A stretch of DNA of 64,000 bases, taken from positions 226,460 through 290,459 of the forward strand of contig DBYR01000014.1 in assembly GCA_002310215.1 (NCBI GenBank), in the 5' to 3' direction. Below, piece by piece: positions 1 to 7,349 of this stretch. The position numbers and the translations under genes are program-made. Source of the DNA: Bacteroidales bacterium UBA1181. GTDB taxonomy: Bacteria > Bacteroidota > Bacteroidia > Bacteroidales > Paludibacteraceae. The notes under the pieces are model-generated. The model saw only the letters and a program-made list of their open reading frames with translations, was not told the DNA's origin and made no database searches. Every line of letters starts with the position of its first letter. Positions within the stretch are counted from its first letter, which is position 1.

Positions 1-2853
1 GCCTTGCGCCACCTTGATCTGTATCTCCTCCGCATTGACTAGATATTCCGCAGTGACACCGAAACGTCCGGATGCCACTTGCTTGGTCTTGGAGTTCAGT
101 GACACACCCTCTGGCGTGGTCGCATGGAAGCGGTGGCTGTCCTCACCACCTTCTCCGGTGTTGCTTCGCGCACCCAATTGGTTCATGGCGATGGCGATGG
201 CCTCGTGCGCCTCAGCGGAGAGCGCTCCGAACGACATGGCGCCCGTTACGAAATGTTTCACGATGCTCTCGACCGACTCAACCTGCTCGACAGGGATTGG
301 CTTCGCCGCTTTCTTGTAGTCGAAGAAGTCACGGATGAAGATTGGTTTCTCCTTGAAGTCAACCAGTCGGGTGTAGTCTTTGTATTTCTTGTAATCGCCT
401 GTTCTTGTGGCGATCTGTAATGTCGCGATGACCTCAGGCGTCCATGCGTGAGGAATACCGTCCTTCCTGTAGGCGAACAATCCGTTGTTCGGGAGAAGCA
501 CGTTGTTGTTCTCCTTGTCGAAGGCCTCTTGGTGCAACTTGATAGCGTCTAAGGCGATGTGCTTCAGACCGATACCACCGATGGTGGAGATGTTGGTGCC
601 GAAGTATTGGTTCAACAGGCTCTCGCCCAAACCGATGCTCTCGAATATCTTTGCGCCTCGGTAGGAACGTATGGTGGAGATACCCATCTTGGACATGATC
701 TTGAAGAGACCCTTGCAGACCGCCTTGATGTAGTTGTGCTCGGCCGTCTCGTAATCCTCTTGGATCTTGCCTTTCTTCACGAGGTCGTCGATGACGGCGA
801 AGGTCATGTATGGGCAGATGGCGGATGCGCCGTAGCCTAAGAGCAATGCGGCGTGCATCACTTCCCGGATCTCTCCTGATTCCACGATCAATGCGGTCTG
901 AACACGTTTTCCAGCACCAATCAAGTGGTGGTGTACAGCGCTGACGGCCAACAAAGAAGGAACGACCGCGCTCTTCTGGTCCAAGTCCTTATCGCTCAGG
1001 ATGATGTAGTTGATTCCGTCGTCGACAGACTCCTCCGCCTTCTTGCAGAGGTTGTCCAACGCCTCCCTGAGTCCGCGCTCGCCCTTCTTCGCGTCGAAGA
1101 GGAGAGGCAGCTTGGTGGTCTTGAAACCTTTGTATCGTATGTTACACAATATGTCTAATTGCGTGTTCGTCAGGATCGGGTGGGGCAGACGCACCATCTT
1201 GCAGTTGCTCTCGTCAGGCGTCAAGATGTTCTTGCCGACCGCACCGATGTACTCTGTCAGTGACATCACCAACTCCTCACGGATTGGGTCGATGGCAGGG
1301 TTGGTCACCTGCGCGAACTGCTGGCGGAAGTAGTTGAAGAAGATCTGCGGACGGTCCGAGAGAACCGCCAACGGTGTGTCGTTACCCATGGCTGCGACAG
1401 GCTCCATACCCTGCGTACACATCGGTACGATGGTCTTGTCGATATCCTCCTGACCGAAGCCGAAGTTGCGCAACTTCTGTCCGTAGTTCTCCACGTTGTT
1501 GGCCACTTTCCTTCCGCTCTTCAGCTTCTCCAAGCGGATGCAGTTAGCGTCCAACCACTGTTTGTAAGGATGTTCGCTGGCCAAGTTAGCCTTCAACTCC
1601 CCATCGTAGTAAATCTTTCCTTCCTCCGTGTCGACCATGAGGATCTTACCAGGCTGAAGGCGACCCTTCTGCTTGATCTGTGCTGGATCTACGTCCATGA
1701 CACCCACCTCGGAGGCCACCAACATCATACCGTCGTTCGTGATGAGGTAGCGGGAAGGTCTCAGTCCGTTTCTGTCGAGCATACCACCCGCGTAACGTCC
1801 GTCGCTGAAGAGCAGGGCGGCAGGACCGTCCCATGGCTCCATCAGGATGGAGTGGTACTCGTAGAATGCCTTCAGGCTATCGCTGATAGGGTTCTTGTCG
1901 TTGAATGACTCAGGGATGAGCACCGCCATGGCTTGTGGCAGGCTCATGCCGGACATGATGAAGAACTCGAACACGTTGTCGAGGGAGGCGGAGTCGCTCA
2001 TGTCAGGCTGCACGATAGGCGATATCTCAGCCACGCTACCCAACGTCTCGGAAGAGAGCACGCTTTCCCTCGCCTTCATCCAGTTGCGGTTGCCTCGGAT
2101 CGTGTTGATCTCACCGTTGTGGCACAAGAAGCGGAAAGGCTGCGCCAAGCTCCATGTAGGGAAGGTGTTCGTGCTGAATCGGGAGTGCACCAAGGCGATA
2201 CCGCTCGTCAGGTATTCGTTGGATAAGTCAGGGAAGTATTCCCTCAACTGTGTGGACGAAAGCATACCCTTGTATATGATGGTCTTGCTTGACAAGGAAA
2301 CAATGTAGAAATCCTTGTGGTGGACCCTGTTCTCCACCTTCTTTCTTATCTTATATAATTTACGCTCGAGGTCCGGCAACTCATTGTCAGGGATACCCGT
2401 GATGAATATCTGTTTGATGCTAGGCTCTGTGGACAAGGCACCCTCGCCCAAGCAGGCAGGATTGGTTGGCACATTGCGTAAGTGCATCATGGTGAGGTTC
2501 TCACGCTCGATCTCTTCCAAGAGGATCTTTATGATTTCCTCTTGCTGGGCGGGGTCTTGCGGCAGGAATATCAGTCCAGTACCATACTTACCCTTCTCCG
2601 GCACAGGGATTCCCTGTAGCAAGATGAACTCGTGAGGTATCTGCAGGAGGATACCTGCGCCGTCTCCTGTCTTACCATCACTTCCTTCAGCGCCACGGTG
2701 GCGCATGTTCTCCAATACCTTAAGGGCATTGCTCACCAGCTCGTGTGATTTGTTGCCCTGAATGTTTACAATCATTCCTACGCCGCATGCGTCATGCTCG
2801 TATTCCTTGCTGTAAAGACATTTGGTCGTCGTTGTTTGTGTAGTGTCTGACAT
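1..2853 (-). CDS. gltB: Glutamate synthase large subunit, N-terminal two-thirds (runs off window start)
   Basis: This is the large subunit of glutamate synthase, which moves the amide nitrogen of glutamine to 2-oxoglutarate. 951 codons are visible; the family is usually about 1,500 residues, so the C-terminal third lies outside the window. The protein starts at the ATG at 2853-2851. After a short leader, Cys23 in HDACGVGM is the expected class II glutaminase nucleophile, exposed after leader removal in known homologues. RGAEGSDGKTGDGAG follows at about residue 55. Near the window edge the translation reads GAMSFGALSAEAHEA and later NTGEGGED, both typical of the FMN-binding synthase domain. 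No small subunit (gltD) is visible. The gene is transcribed away from the Lrp-family gene at 3228, with a 374-bp AT-rich gap between them. Confidence 0.96.
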   Translation of the reverse strand, partial: MSDTTQTTTTKCLYSKEYEHDACGVGMIVNIQGNKSHELVSNALKVLENMRHRGAEGSDGKTGDGAGILLQIPHEFILLQGIPVPEKGKYGTGLIFLPQDPAQQEEIIKILLEEIERENLTMMHLRNVPTNPACLGEGALSTEPSIKQIFITGIPDNELPDLERKLYKIRKKVENRVHHKDFYIVSLSSKTIIYKGMLSSTQLREYFPDLSNEYLTSGIALVHSRFSTNTFPTWSLAQPFRFLCHNGEINTIRGNRNWMKARESVLSSETLGSVAEISPIVQPDMSDSASLDNVFEFFIMSGMSLPQAMAVLIPESFNDKNPISDSLKAFYEYHSILMEPWDGPAALLFSDGRYAGGMLDRNGLRPSRYLITNDGMMLVASEVGVMDVDPAQIKQKGRLQPGKILMVDTEEGKIYYDGELKANLASEHPYKQWLDANCIRLEKLKSGRKVANNVENYGQKLRNFGFGQEDIDKTIVPMCTQGMEPVAAMGNDTPLAVLSDRPQIFFNYFRQQFAQVTNPAIDPIREELVMSLTEYIGAVGKNILTPDESNCKMVRLPHPILTNTQLDILCNIRYKGFKTTKLPLLFDAKKGERGLREALDNLCKKAEESVDDGINYIILSDKDLDQKSAVVPSLLAVSAVHHHLIGAGKRVQTALIVESGEIREVMHAALLLGYGASAICPYMTFAVIDDLVKKGKIQEDYETAEHNYIKAVCKGLFKIMSKMGISTIRSYRGAKIFESIGLGESLLNQYFGTNISTIGGIGLKHIALDAIKLHQEAFDKENNNVLLPNNGLFAYRKDGIPHAWTPEVIATLQIATRTGDYKKYKDYTRLVDFKEKPIFIRDFFDYKKAAKPIPVEQVESVESIVKHFVTGAMSFGALSAEAHEAIAIAMNQLGARSNTGEGGEDSHRFHATTPEGVSLNSKTKQVASGRFGVTAEYLVNAEEIQIKVAQG

Positions 2854-2893
2854 ATTGTTTATAAAAATTATTAATTACTTTCATATTGTAATG

Positions 2894-2901
2894 CAAAAAT
2901 A
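2894..2901 (-). promoter_or_regulatory. Candidate -7 box for gltB
   Basis: On the minus strand this reads TATTTTTG, a match to the Bacteroidota -7 consensus TAnnTTTG, about 40 nt upstream of the gltB start. No clear TTTG lies 19-21 nt further upstream, so this is moderate evidence. Confidence 0.4.
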
Positions 2902-3143
2902 AAAATTACTTTCGTTATGATAGTTGTTTCCGTATGTATATTTTAGTGTAAAATATGTATGAAAAACCACTTTTTGATACTTTAGAGAAATTTAAATCTA
3001 ATTGCTTACGATTTATAAGTAAAATATTATATTTGCTTTTAATTCGTAAAATTTTCAATTTTGCAAAAATTTTTATGAATAACCATTATTGGCTCTACTT
3101 TTGAGCAAAAAGATATTTTCAAGGTGATTTTGTTGTCAAAATG

Positions 3144-3174
3144 TTAGTGTAGATAGAAAATTTATGTATATTTG
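3144..3174 (+). promoter_or_regulatory. Promoter of the Lrp-family gene
   Basis: A TATATTTG -7 box (3167-3174) lies exactly 19 nt after TTAG (3144-3147), a one-mismatch -33 box. Start codon is 54 nt further on. The remaining 2902-3143 interval is AT-rich and holds no gene; it is the likely site of shared gltB/lrp control. Confidence 0.6.
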
Positions 3175-3227
3175 TATATGTAAGTACTGTGCATGTGCAT
3201 GGCTCACCTATTTAATATAATATACTT

Positions 3228-3689
3228 ATGGAAAAGAAAGATTTGGACGAATTGGATTATAAGATACTCTCCATGGTGGCGGAAAATGCTCGTCTGCCTT
3301 TCCTGGAGGTGGCGAGGAGTTGCAACGTTTCGGGTGCGGCCATCCACCAGAGGGTGCAACGTCTGACCGAGCTGGGCGTGATCAAGGGGTCTGAGTTTGT
3401 TCTGGATCCGGAGAAGATCGGCTACGGAACGTGTGCGTTCATCGGGCTAAGGCTTAGGAAGCATGCGGACGAGAACCTGATCGTGGCGGAGTTGCGGAAG
3501 ATTCCGGAGGTGGTGGAGTGTCATTGCACGACAGGATCGTACGACCTTCTCGTGAAGATCTACGCTTTGAACAACCAGCATCTGCTCTCCGTCCTGCGGG
3601 AGCGTATCCAAACCTTGGAGGTGGATAGGGTGGAGAGCATCATCTCTTTCAAGGAGCTGATCCGTCGGCAGATGTCCATGCCGAACTGA
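3228..3689 (+). CDS. Lrp/AsnC-family transcriptional regulator
   Basis: 153 residues, the normal length for this family. Residues 8-58 (DELDYKILSMVAENARLPF onward) form the AsnC-type winged helix-turn-helix, with IHQRVQRLTELGVIKG as the recognition helix and wing. Residues 70-150 match the RAM ligand-binding domain, including ECHCTTGSYDLLVKI. Family members are octameric regulators that sense amino acids. It is divergent from gltB; E. coli Lrp controls gltBD, so control of gltB is a natural inference but not shown here. Confidence 0.92.
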   Translation: MEKKDLDELDYKILSMVAENARLPFLEVARSCNVSGAAIHQRVQRLTELGVIKGSEFVLDPEKIGYGTCAFIGLRLRKHADENLIVAELRKIPEVVECHCTTGSYDLLVKIYALNNQHLLSVLRERIQTLEVDRVESIISFKELIRRQMSMPN

Positions 3690-3799
3690 TACGGACGGTT
3701 GATACCCGTTCTGTTTGATGATGATGGAGTATTTCATATTCGATCCTCTTGAATATAGAATTTGTTGTTCGGTCTATCCGTGAAATAATTATTTTATAT

Positions 3800-3850
3800 A
3801 AATTTACATAGGATAGATCCAACGACCATTTTATTCAAGGGAAATAGACG
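3800..3850 (+). repeat. Upstream part of a tandem duplication, copy 1
   Basis: About 50 bp before the ATG at 3851 (AAATTTACATAGGATAGATC onward) match the 50 bp before the ATG at 4961 (4911-4960) at nearly every position. The repeat unit, upstream segment plus gene, is about 1,111 bp. Confidence 0.8.
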
Positions 3851-4870
3851 ATGAAATACTTAAAGAAGATAGAAGGAGTAAAACACTTTTTCCTGCTTAA
3901 AGGCGAGGAAGTTGTTGCGACGAAAGGGGAAGTGCGGATTGGTGCGTTGTCATTGGACATGGCTCCGGAAGAGGATATTTTTTGTGAAAACGATGTCTTG
4001 GTAAAATATACTAAAGCAGATACGGACGGGTTGAGAAAGCAGTTTACTTACAAAGATGGCAAATGGGACGAGAACTGCCCCCGATACGGAGATTTCCAAT
4101 ACTTTAGCGAAAACCTGTATTACTCCAGAGAACGTAATAAAGAGGAACAATTGATGAGGTACTCTATTATCGAGAACGGTAAAGAGACCTTGTTTGAGAT
4201 AAAGTCGGAATTGGGTTTAAAGTTGCACCGTTACAATGAGCGACATTCTATATATATTTTCCCTGAAATTCGTGATCGGGGTTTACTATTTTACACCAAG
4301 GACCTCCAATTTCTCTGGAAATACCAAATATTTGAACCCAATGTGGAAATAGCTCAACCTCTAAACTACACGATAGTGGATGATGCTATAGTAATAGTTA
4401 GATGCCAAACTCTAAGTATGACGAAATACAAATATTCCATGGAGGCGTTCTGCATCAGAACTGGAGAACGGAAGTGGGGCCCAAAAGAGTTGCCGTACAA
4501 ACCATCTTTTCGGGTGGGTGGCGACGGTTTCATCTATGCCATGGAGCAAGATGATGGAGGATACAAGTTTGTAGTGAGACTCGACCCTAAAAACGGGGAG
4601 TTGACAGAATACGAAATAAAGAGCGAACTGCTCAACCCTGACGATAGAATAAATGGCCACTCGTTTATAGACAAAAATATGATGTATTTTACATCGAACA
4701 GCCCTGTCCCCACTATTGGTGTAATTGATTTGAAGACCATGCAGCTGCTGGAATATCAAAAGATGGAAACGGAATGGGAGGCATGGACAACAGAAGACCC
4801 TATTGTGACAGAAGACAAAGTTTATTTATATGTTCCGTTGGCAGAGGAGTTGCATATTCTTCAGAGATAG
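3851..4870 (+). CDS. Hypothetical protein, possible beta-propeller, tandem paralogue 1
   Basis: 339 residues, no signal peptide, no membrane segment, so probably cytoplasmic. I do not recognise a named family. Recurring strand-turn patterns such as FLWKYQ, TGERKWG and IGVIDLKTMQLLEY resemble the blades of PQQ/BamB-like propellers, which bind proteins or ligands; this is inference only. The protein following in the same orientation (4961) is a close paralogue along its whole length, sharing FTYKDGKW, RYFSENLYYSRE and IGVIDL segments. The start is supported by conservation of the upstream segment and the MKYxKKI N-terminus in both copies. Confidence 0.75.
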   Translation: MKYLKKIEGVKHFFLLKGEEVVATKGEVRIGALSLDMAPEEDIFCENDVLVKYTKADTDGLRKQFTYKDGKWDENCPRYGDFQYFSENLYYSRERNKEEQLMRYSIIENGKETLFEIKSELGLKLHRYNERHSIYIFPEIRDRGLLFYTKDLQFLWKYQIFEPNVEIAQPLNYTIVDDAIVIVRCQTLSMTKYKYSMEAFCIRTGERKWGPKELPYKPSFRVGGDGFIYAMEQDDGGYKFVVRLDPKNGELTEYEIKSELLNPDDRINGHSFIDKNMMYFTSNSPVPTIGVIDLKTMQLLEYQKMETEWEAWTTEDPIVTEDKVYLYVPLAEELHILQR

Positions 4871-4910
4871 ACATGGTGTGGAAGGGTTGGATGAGTATGA
4901 AATTTTTTGT

Positions 4911-4960
4911 AAATTTACCTAGGATAGATCAACGACTATTTTATTCAAGGAGAATATACA
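4911..4960 (+). repeat. Upstream part of a tandem duplication, copy 2
   Basis: Copy of 3800-3850 with a few substitutions (ACCTAGGATAGATCAACGAC versus ACATAGGATAGATCCAACGA). Retention of this stretch suggests it carries the promoter or leader for both genes. Confidence 0.8.
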
Positions 4961-5974
4961 ATGAAATACATAAAGAAGATAGGGAAAGTAAAAGATTTCT
5001 ACCTTAGGAAGGGTGAGGAAATAATAGTGACCGCTCACAACATACAGATAGGAGATTTGTTGCTTGACGCTGCCCCTGACGATGATATTTTTTGTGGAAA
5101 TGATGTCTTATTAAAGAGAGAACATTCTAAAAAACAGTTCACTTACAAGGACGGAAAATGGATTGAAGACCAGCCAAGATATGGTGGTAGCTTCCGTTAC
5201 TTTAGCGAAAACCTATATTATTCTAGAGAATTCAACGAGGAAAAACATTTGATGAAGTACTCTATTCTCGAAAACGGGGAAGAGACGTTGTTTGATATTG
5301 AGACAGAACGTTTAATACTACTTCATCAATATATTAAGCAACACTCTATATACATCTTCCCGGAGCTCAGTGAACGAAGTTTATTGTTCTATACAAAGAA
5401 TCTTCAGTTCCTCTGGAAATATCAAATTGATGAACCTGATGTGACGATTAACTTTCGAGGAGTAACAGTGGCAGGTGACAGCGTGGTTGTCGTTAAAAAA
5501 CAACGTATTAAGGATAGTTTTGACTCTTTATATTCTGTGGAAGGATACAACATTCTGACTGGTAACAAGTTGTGGGAAATAAAAAACACACCGTTTTATC
5601 CTTGTTTCAATATCGGTCCTGACAATATGCTATACTCGATACATTATCAAGAGGACACTCTTTTTGTCGAAAAGATTGATCCAGTTGATGGTGCGTTAAC
5701 AAAACATGAAATAAAAAGTGGCGATTTCGACTCTCATACTAGGATATCCCCAAGCACGGCCGCTTTGTATGGAGATAAATTATACTTTACTGACAATCGG
5801 TGGAAAAGCGCATGTTCTATAGGTGTGATTGATTTGAATACTTTAAAGTAGGAAGAGATGATGAAATTGGATACACATGAAGGGGTGGATTCAACCATGC
5901 CTCCTCTTCTTACGGAAGATAAGGTCTATGTCTTCATGCGGTTGGCCGGGGAGTTGCATGTTTTTTGGAGATAG
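4961..5974 (+). pseudogene. Tandem paralogue 2 with a single in-frame stop codon near its 3' end
   Basis: Reading from the ATG at 4961 gives 296 residues ending IGVIDLNTLK at a TAG (5849-5851). The same frame then continues, without any frameshift, as EEMMKLDTHEGVDS ... LTEDKVYVFMRLAGELHVFWR to a TAG at 5972-5974. This aligns residue for residue with the C-terminus of the upstream copy (LEYQKMET ... VTEDKVYLYVPLAEELHILQR). The stop replaces a Leu in copy 1, so one base change (TTG to TAG) explains it. Without the stop the length would be 337 residues against 339. The 296-residue product might still be made, lacking the last propeller-like strands; alternatively this is a sequencing error. Confidence 0.8.
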
Positions 5975-5976
5975 AT

Positions 5977-5987
5977 GGGGGGGGGGG
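5977..5987. repeat. Poly-G tract (11 G)
   Basis: Eleven consecutive G residues directly after the broken paralogue and upstream of the palindromic promoter. Such tracts slip during replication and also cause sequencing errors. Confidence 0.9.
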
Positions 5988-6013
5988 AAAGGCTTGAGTC
6001 GTTTTTAGAGCTA

Positions 6014-6051
6014 TTTTTTCGACATGTTAATAACTTGACATGTCGAAAAAA
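6014..6051. promoter_or_regulatory. Perfect 14-bp inverted repeat, probable operator
   Basis: TTTTTTCGACATGT and ACATGTCGAAAAAA are perfect inverted arms separated by 10 bp. The right arm begins one base after the -33 element (6035-6037) and runs toward the -7 box, so a bound repressor would block the promoter. It could also serve as a bidirectional terminator because each arm ends in a T or A run; overlap with the promoter favours an operator. Confidence 0.6.
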
Positions 6052-6063
6052 GATTTACCTTTG
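6035..6063 (+). promoter_or_regulatory. Promoter of the four-helix-bundle gene
   Basis: TTG (6035-6037), 18 nt spacer, TACCTTTG (6056-6063), 31 nt before the ATG at 6095. Good match to the TTG/TAnnTTTG pattern. Confidence 0.65.
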
Positions 6064-6094
6064 CGATCAATAATAATTTTAAAATCTGTCTGAA

Positions 6095-6835
6095 ATGAAA
6101 ATTTATCGTTTTGCTTTTTATTGGTTGGATACCTGGATCTTAGGAAATGTCATTCAGTTAGCGACACAAGATTTCTGCAAGCGTTACTTGAACCGTAGTA
6201 ATGACCCGTGTGGTCGTCAATATGACCAAATGACGCAAGCGGCACGTTCAGTACCAGCTAATATTGCAGAGGGCGGTTCCCGTCATTCCACTTCCAGAGA
6301 AACAGAGATGAAGCTTACCGATGTGGCAAGAGCAAGTTTAGCTGAGTTAGCAAATGATTATGTGAATTGGTTAATGTATCAGGAGCAAATCCCATGGTCA
6401 ACACATTCTGATGATCACAAAAGGGTTACAGCCATTCAACTTGATCGCCCAGATTATAAGGATGATGTACAACATCTCAGTTCCATTCATATTCTGAAAC
6501 AAAAGCACAAGTTTGATGAATGGCTTAATTCAGGAGATTCCATCATTGCGGCAAATTGTCTCTTAGTCCTTTGTAACCGTCTGATCATGATGCTTCGTAA
6601 ACAAATCGAGAATCTCCTCACCACCTTCCGCACCGAAGGCGGTTTCACCGAAAGCCTGACTGCCGAAAGGCTCGCCTACCGCACGGAACAGAGCATGCAG
6701 TCCAATGCGCCGGTATGCCCTAAGTGTGGCAAACCGATGATCAAGCGTATGGCTAAGAAGGGGGTGAATGCCGGAAAGGAGTTCTGGAGTTGCTCGGGAT
6801 ACCCCGATTGTAACGGGTCGCGGAAGACTGGATAG
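6095..6835 (+). CDS. Four-helix-bundle protein with C-terminal topoisomerase-type zinc finger
   Basis: 246 residues. Residues about 25-195 carry the pattern of the 23S rRNA intervening-sequence / bAvd-like four-helix bundle family, including QAARSVPANIAEGGSRHST, a signature of that family. The last 40 residues hold a four-cysteine zinc finger, C208-x2-C211 ... C233-x5-C239 (CPKCGKPM ... FWSCSGYPDC), of the type at the C-terminus of bacterial topoisomerase I. The family is often annotated 'four helix bundle suffix domain'. Bundle proteins of this type bind nucleic acid or partner proteins; the exact role is unknown. The zinc finger suggests nucleic-acid binding. No reverse transcriptase or variable repeat is nearby, so it is not part of a diversity-generating retroelement here. 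Confidence 0.8.
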   Translation: MKIYRFAFYWLDTWILGNVIQLATQDFCKRYLNRSNDPCGRQYDQMTQAARSVPANIAEGGSRHSTSRETEMKLTDVARASLAELANDYVNWLMYQEQIPWSTHSDDHKRVTAIQLDRPDYKDDVQHLSSIHILKQKHKFDEWLNSGDSIIAANCLLVLCNRLIMMLRKQIENLLTTFRTEGGFTESLTAERLAYRTEQSMQSNAPVCPKCGKPMIKRMAKKGVNAGKEFWSCSGYPDCNGSRKTG

Positions 6836-6886
6836 ATCGCCTATGCTTGTGGTTGCATGTTCCTTGCCGACTGGCGATTCCAAAAT

Positions 6887-6935
6887 TCATAATTCAAAAT
6901 TGACTGCGTCGAACTGACGTTTCATAATTCAAAAT
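6887..6935. repeat. Short direct repeat pair
   Basis: TCATAATTCAAAAT occurs at 6887-6900 and 6922-6935, each followed by a GACT sequence. AT-rich low-complexity intergenic DNA of a kind frequent in this phylum; no function assigned. Confidence 0.6.
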
Positions 6936-7025
6936 GACTAGTGTCATATGAAACGCCTCGTTTTGCCGATACAGGCAAATTTTATGTATTTGTGGCGGAT
7001 TTTTTTAAGGTAATTTGCCGATAGC

Positions 7026-7154
7026 ATGGAATATATCTCAGTCATACAATTCGCCGAGAAGTTCGGTATTAGTGAGCGAACTGCCCCAGATACTTGCCTC
7101 ACCGCTCAGAACAATTACGTGGCCATGCTTGACTATTTTAAGATCAGGCATTGA
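7026..7154 (+). pseudogene. Relic of a helix-turn-helix gene
   Basis: A 42-codon frame begins MEYISVIQFAEKFGISERTA, a recognisable MerR/excisionase-like HTH start, then changes to unrelated residues (PDTCLTAQ) and stops. Intact relatives continue with a second half of the HTH and an effector domain. The rest of 6836-7349 holds no gene. Confidence 0.5.
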
Positions 7155-7268
7155 TTTGACTGGTGACACAAACTAGTATTCTTTCCCCCCGAATTTCCGA
7201 ACAATATTCTACCAACGACACGCCCCATTCCTCTGCCATATCTTCCTCACATGCTTTTCCCTGTTTAA

Positions 7269-7301
7269 TTTGTATATGTCACAAAAAAACGTTTACCTTT
7301 G
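7269..7301 (+). promoter_or_regulatory. Promoter of the TonB-receptor operon with flanking direct repeats
   Basis: TTTG (7269-7272), 21 nt spacer, TACCTTTG (7294-7301). The 9-mer TATGTCACA occurs at 7275-7283 and again at 7302-7310, one copy on each side of the -7 box, 27 bp apart. This arrangement suggests a regulator binding site. Confidence 0.55.
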
Positions 7302-7349
7302 TATGTCACACACACAATAAAAACAAATTATAATTCATAATTAAATATA

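Noticed and set aside
14..2635. Several plus-strand open frames of 77-137 codons
   Set aside because: All lie opposite gltB, whose minus-strand frame is uninterrupted and clearly recognisable.
6095..6835. Diversity-generating retroelement accessory protein (Avd)
   Set aside because: The four-helix bundle resembles bAvd, but no reverse transcriptase, template or variable repeat is near.
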